Part shown: piece after piece, positions 1-5,853 of the stretch | How the letters are laid out: the number at the start of each line of letters is the position of its first letter | Numbering within the stretch: position 1 is the stretch's first letter | Assembly: GCA_030643345.1 (NCBI GenBank) | Contig: DAOWMA010000106.1 | Coordinates: forward strand, 1 to 7,222 | From: Spirochaetaceae bacterium | Lineage (GTDB): Bacteria; Spirochaetota; Spirochaetia; B11-G9 | Reading direction: 5' to 3' | DNA: 7,222 nucleotides | Notes under the pieces: model-generated | Told to the model about the DNA's origin: nothing | The model's input: the letters and a program-made list of their open reading frames with translations, nothing else | The model's database searches: none | Made by a program: the position numbers and the translations under genes

Positions 1-417
1 GAAAAGATTCCCGGACTTCAGTTTCAATCCGGAAATTTCACTATACTTGCAGGTAGAACAGCAATAGAAAATGATCTGCTCCTGCGAAAATTTGTCCGTG
101 GAAATGATTACTGGCTTCACACAAGAGATTATCCTGGAGGATATATTTTTATTAAAATTGTCCGTGGGAAAAGTATACCATTGGAAACACTTCTGGATGC
201 CGGGAACCTGGCAGTATTTTTCTCAAAGGCTAAAAGAGGAGGTAAAGCAGACCTCTACTATACACAGGTAAAACACTTGAGGAGAGCCAAAGACGGGAAA
301 AAAGGGACAGTTCTACCAACAAATGAAAAAAACCTTTCCATAACTCTTGATGAGAAACGGTTAAACAGATTATTAGGCAGGACGCATAGCCGAGCAGTAA
401 GCGAAGCGCACGATTAG
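1..417 (+). CDS. NFACT/RqcH-like protein, C-terminal part (NFACT-R domain), 5' end outside window
   Basis: The reading frame is open from base 1 and ends at TAG 415-417, leaving 138 C-terminal residues. Visible residues 12-115 match the NFACT-R (DUF814) RNA-binding domain: ILAGRTAIENDLL (15-27), then DYWLHTRDYPGG (36-47), DAGNLAVFFSKAK (66-78), YYTQVKHLRRAKDGKKGTV (86-104). In family members such as Bacillus RqcH this domain binds the obstructed 50S subunit with peptidyl-tRNA, and the protein directs C-terminal tailing of stalled nascent chains. Whether this protein has the NFACT-N and coiled-coil parts cannot be seen, so a stand-alone NFACT-R protein is possible. Common family members have PGSHV after the WxH motif; here it is PGGYI. 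The last dozen residues (RTHSRAVSEAHD) are encoded by a GC-richer stretch and look unlike the domain. The next gene starts 14 bases downstream, so co-transcription is likely. Confidence 0.85.
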   Translation, partial: EKIPGLQFQSGNFTILAGRTAIENDLLLRKFVRGNDYWLHTRDYPGGYIFIKIVRGKSIPLETLLDAGNLAVFFSKAKRGGKADLYYTQVKHLRRAKDGKKGTVLPTNEKNLSITLDEKRLNRLLGRTHSRAVSEAHD

Positions 418-425
418 GGGCAGGA
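372..425 (+). repeat. Near-direct repeats flanking a GC-rich 30-base segment at the 3' end of the rqcH-like gene
   Basis: ATTAGGCAGGA (372-382) and ATTAGGGGCAGGA (413-425) are the same apart from two extra G. They flank 383-412, a segment clearly richer in G+C than its surroundings. The segment supplies the last residues of the NFACT-R protein, and the right-hand copy supplies the stop codon (TAG 415-417) and the AGGA (422-425) that serves as ribosome binding site for the MEMO gene. This could be a small inserted repeat unit or a duplication. Chance cannot be excluded from one copy. Confidence 0.4.
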
Positions 426-431
426 ACAGAA

Positions 432-1274
432 ATGAAGAAAGATAATTCAGAACGGGAAATGACAGTTAATTTTATTTTTTATCCAGGGCTGAAAAATGAA
501 CTGGAAAAAAGAATAAAATCACTCCTGGAAGCGTCCCCCCCCAATAATCAGGAAGATGCTTCTGTAAAGGCAATCGTATCCCCCCATGCAGGATGGGTCC
601 ACTGCGGGCAAATTATGGCAACCGCATATAGTTCAGTAAAAAAAAGAGATATTGAAACGATTGTTATCCTTAGCAGGGTCCACCGAGAACCGGGAAAAGC
701 TGTTTTTCTACCTCAATTTACATCCTATGCAACTCCCCTGGGAAATCTGCAAGTTGACTGGAAACTTCTTACAAAGCTTGCAGAAAGCAGTAAAATATTT
801 AAATTTGACAACATACCGCATGTTGAAGAACATTCCATTGAAGTTCAACTACCTTTTATTAAATATCTATGGCCGGATGCAAAAATACTCCCCATTCTTA
901 CAGGTAAATCTTCAGTATCATTAACTAACAAATTGGCAGACTCACTGAGTGCAGTTTTAAATAATAAACTGGAGAAAACTCTTTTCGTTGTCTCTTCCAG
1001 CAGCTCATCCTACAATACAGAAGAAAAAACAAGAGAAGAAACTGACCGGTTTATTTCTCTGCTTAACAACAGTGACCAATGGGAATCACTACCGGATATG
1101 CTTAATGAGGGAGAAATTGGTGCATGCAGTGCTGATTGTCTGTTGGCTGTATTAAAAGTTTTCAACAATAAAATTTTAATAGATATGCTGGATATGGAAT
1201 ATGGTCAGAATTCAGAACCCGGGAAAAAACGTGTTTGTTTTGGAGCATTTTCACTTAGAGGAGAAGAAGAATAA
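432..1274 (+). CDS. AmmeMemoRadiSam system protein B, MEMO family, with altered active-site motif
   Basis: A 280-residue protein of the MEMO family, which is related in fold to class III extradiol dioxygenases. In prokaryotes it is often encoded beside AMMECR1 and a radical SAM protein, and its biochemical role is not settled. Family landmarks in order: FYPGLKNEL (16-24), VSPHAGW (49-55, His52), SRVH (81-84, His84), YATPLGNLQVD (99-109), EEHSIEVQLPF (132-142), and ACSADC (231-236, Cys232). His52, His84 and Cys232 correspond by motif position to human MEMO1 His49, His81 and Cys244. The usual SSDLSHY motif is replaced by six serines and Tyr (188-194), so the conserved Asp and His are absent. 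The ATG at 432 follows AGGA (422-425) by six bases. An internal ATG at 462 is possible but has a poorer ribosome site. A C8 tract lies at 535-542. The stop overlaps the next start as TAATG. Confidence 0.88.
   Translation: MKKDNSEREMTVNFIFYPGLKNELEKRIKSLLEASPPNNQEDASVKAIVSPHAGWVHCGQIMATAYSSVKKRDIETIVILSRVHREPGKAVFLPQFTSYATPLGNLQVDWKLLTKLAESSKIFKFDNIPHVEEHSIEVQLPFIKYLWPDAKILPILTGKSSVSLTNKLADSLSAVLNNKLEKTLFVVSSSSSSYNTEEKTREETDRFISLLNNSDQWESLPDMLNEGEIGACSADCLLAVLKVFNNKILIDMLDMEYGQNSEPGKKRVCFGAFSLRGEEE
535..542 (+). repeat. C8 homopolymer tract inside the MEMO-family gene
   Basis: Eight consecutive C encode part of Ser-Pro-Pro (about residues 36-38), between the N-terminal helix and the first conserved strand. 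In an AT-rich gene such a run is conspicuous. A gain or loss of one C would put the rest of the gene out of frame. It could be a slippage site or a sequencing-prone run; in this sequence the gene is in frame. Confidence 0.6.
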
Positions 1275-1825
1275 TGGAGTTTTCACTTACAGAAAATGAA
1301 AAAACAATTCTATTGGCTACTGCACGGGAGAGTATTAAATCACATCTGGAAAATCGACAAGGTATATATTCAGCCGGTACCGAAAAGATAAAAACACCAC
1401 TCGGATCTTTCGTTACTCTCCATATTAATGGACGACTGAGAGGATGCATAGGTCACATTCTCCCTGTAGAAGCACTTATTGAAGATATTAGGATTCTGGC
1501 AGGAGAAAGTGCCTTCCGTGATCCAAGATTCCCCAGTGTAAACTTAGAGGAATTAGAGATGATTGATATAGAAATATCAGTATTATCTCCTCTTGAAATA
1601 TCATCACCTGATAAAATCGTAGTCGGTAAACACGGCATAATTATGAAAAATGGTTATAACTCCGGAGTTCTTCTCCCTCAGGTTCCGACAGAACAGGGAT
1701 GGAACAGAGAAGAATTTTTAACACAAACATGTCGCAAGGCAGGCATGTGGGGAGATTGCTGGAAAGACCCGGAGACACAGATAGAGACCTTTACCGCGGT
1801 TGTTTTTGGTGAGAAACCGACGTAG
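1274..1825 (+). CDS. AmmeMemoRadiSam system protein A, AMMECR1 domain protein
   Basis: A 183-residue protein that is essentially one AMMECR1 domain. The family signature LRGCIG is intact at residues 55-60, followed by FRDPRFP (81-87), the IEISVLSPLE strand (99-108), GVLLPQVPTEQGW (131-143) and GMWGDCW (157-163), all in the normal order and spacing. The molecular function of AMMECR1 proteins is not firmly known. Co-occurrence with MEMO and a radical SAM enzyme suggests a shared modification or metabolic task, and the invariant Cys58 is a plausible functional residue. The start ATG (1274-1276) overlaps the MEMO stop by one base, which points to translational coupling. No Cys or motif loss is seen here, unlike in its MEMO partner. 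The gene ends at TAG 1823-1825, only 20 bases from the stop of the convergent miaA. Confidence 0.92.
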   Translation: MEFSLTENEKTILLATARESIKSHLENRQGIYSAGTEKIKTPLGSFVTLHINGRLRGCIGHILPVEALIEDIRILAGESAFRDPRFPSVNLEELEMIDIEISVLSPLEISSPDKIVVGKHGIIMKNGYNSGVLLPQVPTEQGWNREEFLTQTCRKAGMWGDCWKDPETQIETFTAVVFGEKPT

Positions 1826-1867
1826 GGGCAGTCCACAGGATCGATTTATCGACCCTTGTGGCTGCCC
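1826..1867. terminator. Imperfect hairpin at the convergent junction, possible bidirectional terminator
   Basis: GGGCAG (1826-1831) pairs with CTGCCC (1862-1867). CCACA (1833-1837) pairs with TGTGG (1857-1861), with T1832 bulged. GG (1838-1839) can pair with CC (1854-1855), and TCGA (1841-1844) with TCGA (1849-1852) around a TTTA loop. The hairpin starts right after the AMMECR1 stop and extends over the last seven codons of miaA. There is no T run on either side, so it is not a standard intrinsic terminator. It could still stop or protect both converging transcripts. Confidence 0.5.
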
Positions 1868-2787
1868 ATACCGTAATACGGCACATTCAAAAACCCGGCA
1901 ATCTCATCCCGAATCAAATCCGCGTCATTCGGATGAAACCATTTTACATCAGGTAGTGATTTAAAAAAAGTCATCTGTCTTTTGGCATAATGTCGTGAAT
2001 TTCTTTTTACAATGTCCCGAATATCTGAAATTGTAAATTCACCCGTTCTGTTCATTAAATGGAATTCCCTGTATCCTATACCCCTCATTCCAGGATCACT
2101 TTCCAATAAACCTGTTTTAAAACATCTTTTTATTTCGTTAATAAGACCTGCTTCAAACATCCCGTCTACACGCTGATCAATCCTGTTGTACAGTTCCGGT
2201 CTGTCTCTTCGCAGCCCCAGAATAAGAGGTTCTATCCCCTTACGGAAGATATCACCAGGGATAAAATCAGATTGAAGCTTTCCACTTCCGCGGGCAACCT
2301 CCAGAGCTCTGAGGATCCTGTATTCGTCATTAGGATGAAGCTTTTCACTTCTAATAGGATCTATTTTTTTCAGCTCACTATAAAGATATCCAGGTCCATT
2401 CTTTTTTAGTTCAAACTGCAGTTCTTCCAGTACACTACTATCAATTTCAGGGACATCAGGGAGACCGAAGAGATAGCTTTTGAAATAAAAAGCTGTACCT
2501 CCGCAAATAACAGGAATATTACCTCTGTCTGTTATCTCTATGGCAATTTTATCTGCAAGTCTTACAAAATCTCCAACATGAAACTGCTCTTTAGGGGAAC
2601 GAATATCAATAAGATGATGACGTATCCTGTCCAGAAGCTCACTGGCAGGTTTTGCTGTACCTACATTTAGTCCCCTGTAGACCTGCATAGAGTCAGCATT
2701 TATAATTTCATAATTTTCTTTAAACAGGTTTGAAATAAGTTCTGTTTTCCCGACTGCCGTTGGACCAAACAGAAGTATTATCTTCAT
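1846..2787 (-). CDS. miaA: tRNA dimethylallyltransferase (tRNA A37 isopentenyltransferase)
   Basis: A 313-residue MiaA, the usual length. It transfers a dimethylallyl group from DMAPP to N6 of A37 in tRNAs that read UNN codons. Motifs: P-loop GPTAVGKT (8-15), NADSMQVYRGLNVGTAKP (30-47) with the conserved Asp32, RHHLID (56-61), CGGTAFYFKS (95-104), HPNDEYRILRALEV (151-164), RGIGYREF (235-242) and YAKRQMTFFK (267-276). Small departures are GGTAFY for the common GGTGLY and Phe for the common Trp in RQxTWF. The ATG at 2787 overlaps the rpoZ stop as ATGA, so translation is probably coupled. It is the last gene of the reverse operon, and its final codons lie in the hairpin shared with the convergent AMMECR1 gene. 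Confidence 0.96.
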   Translation of the reverse strand: MKIILLFGPTAVGKTELISNLFKENYEIINADSMQVYRGLNVGTAKPASELLDRIRHHLIDIRSPKEQFHVGDFVRLADKIAIEITDRGNIPVICGGTAFYFKSYLFGLPDVPEIDSSVLEELQFELKKNGPGYLYSELKKIDPIRSEKLHPNDEYRILRALEVARGSGKLQSDFIPGDIFRKGIEPLILGLRRDRPELYNRIDQRVDGMFEAGLINEIKRCFKTGLLESDPGMRGIGYREFHLMNRTGEFTISDIRDIVKRNSRHYAKRQMTFFKSLPDVKWFHPNDADLIRDEIAGFLNVPYYGMGSHKGR

Positions 2788-2978
2788 TCTTCTAATTTAT
2801 ATTCTACTTTTTCATTTAGAATCTGGGATATGGATTCTGTAACAACTTTCTTCCCTTTTTCTGCCATTTCAATATCTTCACCGGAAGTAGTAATCTGATC
2901 CGCTCTCTTAATAATGGCACAAGTCATTGTATATGCATTTTTATCTTTACTGATAAGAATATCTAAAGGAATACTCAT
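2784..2978 (-). CDS. rpoZ: DNA-directed RNA polymerase subunit omega, short form
   Basis: A 64-residue protein (MSIPLDILISKDKNAY...). NAYTMTCAIIKRADQI corresponds to the omega core helix pattern NxYxLVxxAxxRAxxL, and VVTESISQILNEKVEY corresponds to the second conserved helix (VxxALxEIxxGKI). Omega binds beta-prime and aids assembly and stability of RNA polymerase. The gene is short and divergent, so the call rests on these two helices and on its place after yicC and a nucleotide kinase, which is where rpoZ often lies. The ATG at 2978 is preferred over a TTG at 2981, because AAGGAG (2992-2987) lies eight bases from the ATG and five from the TTG. The stop overlaps miaA. Confidence 0.8.
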   Translation of the reverse strand: MSIPLDILISKDKNAYTMTCAIIKRADQITTSGEDIEMAEKGKKVVTESISQILNEKVEYKLEE

Positions 2979-2986
2979 CAATTAAT

Positions 2987-2992
2987 CTCCTT
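2987..2992 (-). promoter_or_regulatory. Ribosome binding site of rpoZ
   Basis: On the reverse strand AAGGAG lies eight bases before the ATG at 2978. It is a strong Shine-Dalgarno and supports the ATG over the TTG immediately upstream. Confidence 0.75.
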
Positions 2993-3010
2993 ATGGGCTT
3001 AAGTCGGTGT

Positions 3011-3039
3011 ACTGTATCAGGTTTCTTCACTATTGTAAA
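3011..3039 (-). promoter_or_regulatory. Possible internal promoter for rpoZ-miaA
   Basis: On the reverse strand TTTACA (3039-3034, five of six matches to TTGACA) is separated by 17 bases from TACAGT (3016-3011, four of six matches to TATAAT). It overlaps the end of the kinase gene and lies in the only real gap of the operon. Transcription would start near 3004, about 26 bases before the rpoZ ATG, with a good Shine-Dalgarno between. Such matches also occur by chance in AT-rich DNA. Confidence 0.35.
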
Positions 3040-3557
3040 GATTCCACAGCTGTGATAATTATATCAACAACCTCATTCACATTATTTTTTTCTGTATCTA
3101 TTACAATATCTGCAAAGGAATAGTCATTTGTATCAATAGCATATATTTTTCTGTACCTGGCACTGTCTTTTTGGTCCCGATCCTCCGTTTCTGCAATTTT
3201 CTCTTCCAGTGTACTATCTTCACGATTTGCTATTCTTTCTGCCCTGACCGATGAAGAAGCTGTTAAATAAACCTTAAGATCTGCATCATCAATCATCCAT
3301 ATTGCAAGTCTTGATCCCAAAACACAATTACCTTCAGCAGCAAGATGTACCTGTTTTTTATCCAGTTCCATATCTATAGAGTTACTTTCCTCTGCCAGTT
3401 TTCTAACTGCATCAAAACTTATACCTTTCTCCTCTGCCATAGTACGGAATGTATAATTTATAAACTTCAGGTTTAATTTATCCGCTACCATTCTGCTTAC
3501 AGTGGTATTCCCGCATCCGCTTCTGCCGGAGATTGCAATTTTAATATTATTCAACAT
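3030..3557 (-). CDS. Cytidylate-kinase-like NMP kinase (archaeal-type Cmk family) with altered P-loop
   Basis: A 175-residue P-loop kinase that resembles the short archaeal-type cytidylate kinases, which phosphorylate CMP/dCMP with ATP. Landmarks: IAISGRSGCGNTTVS (7-21), FINYTFRTMAEEKGIS (32-47) like the NMP-binding fRxxAxExGmS stretch, SIDMELDKK (60-68), VLGSRLAIW (79-87) like VLEGRLAGW, VRAERIANRE (104-113) and ARYRKIYAID (133-142). The Walker A Lys is Asn17 (AAT at 3509-3507), and the Glu-Gly before RLA is Gly-Ser. Family membership is clear, but the usual activity is not assured. It may be an active variant or a kinase that lost catalysis. The start overlaps the yicC end by 11 bases with only a weak ribosome site, so translational coupling is likely. 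It lies between yicC and rpoZ, where many bacteria have gmk. Confidence 0.8.
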   Translation of the reverse strand: MLNNIKIAISGRSGCGNTTVSRMVADKLNLKFINYTFRTMAEEKGISFDAVRKLAEESNSIDMELDKKQVHLAAEGNCVLGSRLAIWMIDDADLKVYLTASSSVRAERIANREDSTLEEKIAETEDRDQKDSARYRKIYAIDTNDYSFADIVIDTEKNNVNEVVDIIITAVESLQ

Positions 3558-4413
3558 TTCTTAACTGCTCTCTTATCTTTTCTACTGCTTCTTTTGCTTC
3601 AATTACAGCCTGGCTGATCTCCAAAAGATTACTCTTTGAACCTATGGTATTTATCTCCCGGTTCATCTCCTGACAAAGAAAATCAAGCTTTTTTGCCACT
3701 GGTTGTTTCCTGTGAAGAGTATTACAGAACTGTTCAAGATGGCTTGACAGACGGGAAAGTTCTTCCCCAATACCATATTTCATTAAAAGTATTGCTGTCT
3801 CTGCAAGAATTCTATTTTCATCAATTTTGTCATCAATTAATTGCTGGAATCTATCTTTAATATTGTTTTTTATTAAATCTTCAAGACCTGCTTCCCTGTT
3901 TTGTATAATCTTCTGGGATTTCCATATAATATCTATATTTGACATTATATCTTCCCAGGTAGCATCCCCCTCTCTGGTACGTATATCATCGTACTGCACC
4001 CATACTTCGTCCAGATTCCGGAACAGCATTGATTTGAACTTATCGATATCCCTTTTTTTTACAACTTTCATAACACCATCCAGATTCAGGAAATGGGACA
4101 AGCTGGGTTTTTCATCCAGACCCGCAGCCTCTGCTATTTGCCCGAAAGCTTTCTTATAAGCAGCAACCGCACCTGTATCCAGAATAACATCAAGGTCTTC
4201 TTCCAGTTCTTTGACTCTTACATAAAGCTCAACCCGGCCTCTTACAATCTTCTCTTTTATATAGGCTCGTAATTCAGGCTCCAGGAGAGACATAAAAGGT
4301 GGTAAATTTATATTTATATCAAGATATCTGTTATTATAGGATTTTAGCTCCACAGACATCTGCAGCGATTCATTCTGAGTATCGATCCATCCATATCCTG
4401 TCATACTTTTCAT
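3547..4413 (-). CDS. yicC: YicC/YloC family endoribonuclease
   Basis: A 288-residue YicC-family protein of normal length. In E. coli YicC takes part in RNA decay, including degradation of the small RNA RyhB, and family members are reported as endoribonucleases. The N-terminal YicC domain opens with KSMTGYG (2-8) and KSYNNRYLD (24-32). The C-terminal DUF1732 part holds GEELSRLSSHLEQF (216-229) and KLDFLCQEMNREINTIGSK (242-260), and the protein ends with EKIREQLRNVE. Family members commonly have Asp-Ile in DIxEEL; here this is GIGEEL. MKSMTGYG fits the typical family start, so the ATG at 4413 is secure. It overlaps the murC stop as ATGA. An A8 run encodes part of VVKKRD (117-122) and stays in frame. 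Confidence 0.94.
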   Translation of the reverse strand: MKSMTGYGWIDTQNESLQMSVELKSYNNRYLDININLPPFMSLLEPELRAYIKEKIVRGRVELYVRVKELEEDLDVILDTGAVAAYKKAFGQIAEAAGLDEKPSLSHFLNLDGVMKVVKKRDIDKFKSMLFRNLDEVWVQYDDIRTREGDATWEDIMSNIDIIWKSQKIIQNREAGLEDLIKNNIKDRFQQLIDDKIDENRILAETAILLMKYGIGEELSRLSSHLEQFCNTLHRKQPVAKKLDFLCQEMNREINTIGSKSNLLEISQAVIEAKEAVEKIREQLRNVE

Positions 4414-5846
4414 TTACCCTCTCCTTTGTAGTATTTAACCAGCTGCTCACCGATTATCCAGTTATTTCCTGCACCAATTGTAATAAAAAGATCATTTTCT
4501 TTCAGTAGTTTTGTATAAAAATTAAAAGAATCTTCTATCTCGTGGAAATAATATACTTCATTATGGTTCTTTTTAGTCTCCTCAAAAAGTGACCACCCAT
4601 TGATACGGCCTTCTTTCTCTCTGGCAGAACTGTAGATTTTATGAAGAACTACCATATCTGCATCACCAAAAGAGGATGCAAAATCATTAAACAAAGCTTC
4701 TGTTCTGGAATATGTATGGGACATAAAATCTGCAATAATCCGTTTTTCGGGGTAAAATTCTCTCAACCCTTTTAATGTAGCCGCAATCTCTGTAGGATGA
4801 TGCCCATAATCATCCATAAACAGGATTCCCTTGTATTCACCCTTAATTTCTGATCTGCGTTTACTTCCGGTAAACGATTCCAACCCTGCAGCAATGGCCT
4901 CTATATCAGGCTCACGGTTCTCTTCTTCCAATATACTAACTGTTAGAGCTATGGCTGCTGCTGCATCAAGGACCATATGTTTTCCCGGAATCTTTAGTTT
5001 AAATTCACAATCAAAACCATCAAGTCGAAATCCGCTTATTCCATCTTTTTTTTCAGCCAAAGATATCTTATAGTTATGTAAAGCTGTTTCCCCATAGGCA
5101 ATCTGACGTATATCCGGCCTGAATTTATTTACTTTTAATGCTGCATCACTGGAACCCTTATCATCACTGCAGTATATCAGCCTGCCTCCGGTCGGTAGAA
5201 GCATCATATAACTGATAAATGCATCCTCTATATCATTATAATCTTTAAAATAATCCAGGTGATCAGGTTCTATATTTGTTAATACAATTATTTCAGGATG
5301 AAAGTTAAGAAAATGCCGTTTATATTCACAGGTTTCTGCAACAAAGTATTTATTTCCGCCAATATAGCTCGATCTGCCGCTAAAAGAATCAACACCCGAC
5401 CCTGCAAGAATAGTTGCCGGAAGATTAATGTGTTTAAGAATAGTACCGGCCATTGCTGTTGTTGTGGTTTTACCATGAACTCCGGATATTCCACAGGAAA
5501 ATATTGCCTTTGACAACTGACCCAGAGCTTCAGAATATTCAAAAACAGGAAGATTCAGGCTTAGGACTTCTTTCATCTCCTCATTATTTGCAGCTGAATA
5601 AGCGGCTGAATGGACTATAAAACCCATATCCCCGGGTAAATTATCTTTCGAGAAACCTTCAGTATATGTAATTCCCAGGGAATCAAGAATTTTATCGGTA
5701 TAAAACTTTTCATCTGTATCTGAACCCGATATAACGGCACCTCTGGCAAGAAATATTTCTGCAAGGGCGGTCATACCTGTACCTTTGATTCCTATAAAAT
5801 ATATATGTTTCCCTTCTAAATCCGAAGGTAAATATTGATCAGTCAT
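4410..5846 (-). CDS. murC: UDP-N-acetylmuramate--L-alanine ligase
   Basis: A 478-residue Mur ligase that adds L-Ala to UDP-MurNAc using ATP, the first amino acid step of the peptidoglycan stem peptide, in the cytoplasm. Domain order is complete: an N-terminal nucleotide-sugar domain with GIKGTGMTALA (19-29), a central ATPase domain with SGVHGKTTTT (121-130), ETCEYKRHFL (171-180) and TNIEPDHLDYF (190-200), PGKHMVLDAAAAIA (287-300), FTGSKRRSE (325-333), then a C-terminal domain with DDYGHHPTEI (345-354) and FMSHTYSRT (374-382). The EYxRxFL motif fits a known MurC clade. HMVLDA departs from the common HNxxNA, and FMSHTYSR from FxPHTYSR. Mpl is a less likely alternative given length and motifs. 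The ATG at 5846 has no clear Shine-Dalgarno and no in-frame ATG near it. It is the first gene of the reverse operon. Confidence 0.94.
   Translation of the reverse strand: MTDQYLPSDLEGKHIYFIGIKGTGMTALAEIFLARGAVISGSDTDEKFYTDKILDSLGITYTEGFSKDNLPGDMGFIVHSAAYSAANNEEMKEVLSLNLPVFEYSEALGQLSKAIFSCGISGVHGKTTTTAMAGTILKHINLPATILAGSGVDSFSGRSSYIGGNKYFVAETCEYKRHFLNFHPEIIVLTNIEPDHLDYFKDYNDIEDAFISYMMLLPTGGRLIYCSDDKGSSDAALKVNKFRPDIRQIAYGETALHNYKISLAEKKDGISGFRLDGFDCEFKLKIPGKHMVLDAAAAIALTVSILEEENREPDIEAIAAGLESFTGSKRRSEIKGEYKGILFMDDYGHHPTEIAATLKGLREFYPEKRIIADFMSHTYSRTEALFNDFASSFGDADMVVLHKIYSSAREKEGRINGWSLFEETKKNHNEVYYFHEIEDSFNFYTKLLKENDLFITIGAGNNWIIGEQLVKYYKGEGK
4421..4426 (-). promoter_or_regulatory. Ribosome binding site of yicC
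   Basis: AAGGAG on the reverse strand lies seven bases before the yicC ATG, inside the last codons of murC. It fixes the yicC start and allows independent initiation despite the overlap. Confidence 0.75.
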
Positions 5847-5853
5847 TGGACAA

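Noticed and set aside
181..417. ATG at 181 as the start of a separate 78-residue protein
   Set aside because: The same frame is open back to base 1 and the upstream residues contain the first half of the NFACT-R domain, so this is an internal Met.
638..645. VKKRDI shared by the MEMO protein (from an A8 run at 638-645) and YicC (A8 run at 4053-4060)
   Set aside because: The six-residue match is short, lies in unrelated folds and is driven by poly-A coding; treated as chance. Neither A8 run breaks the frame.
1255..1638. Two reverse-strand open frames opposite AMMECR1
   Set aside because: Both are shadows of the AMMECR1 frame, which carries the intact LRGCIG and FRDPRFP motifs.
2976..2981. TTG at 2981 as the rpoZ start
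   Set aside because: The adjacent ATG at 2978 has better Shine-Dalgarno spacing (eight against five bases) and gives the MSIPL N-terminus.
3827..4159. Forward-strand 110-codon open frame across yicC
   Set aside because: It is antisense to a well-conserved yicC coding region, is rich in Ser/Ile/Phe as expected from an antisense shadow, and has no family motif.
4831..5073. Forward-strand 80-codon open frame inside murC
   Set aside because: It is antisense to conserved MurC motifs, without a recognisable domain or ribosome binding site.
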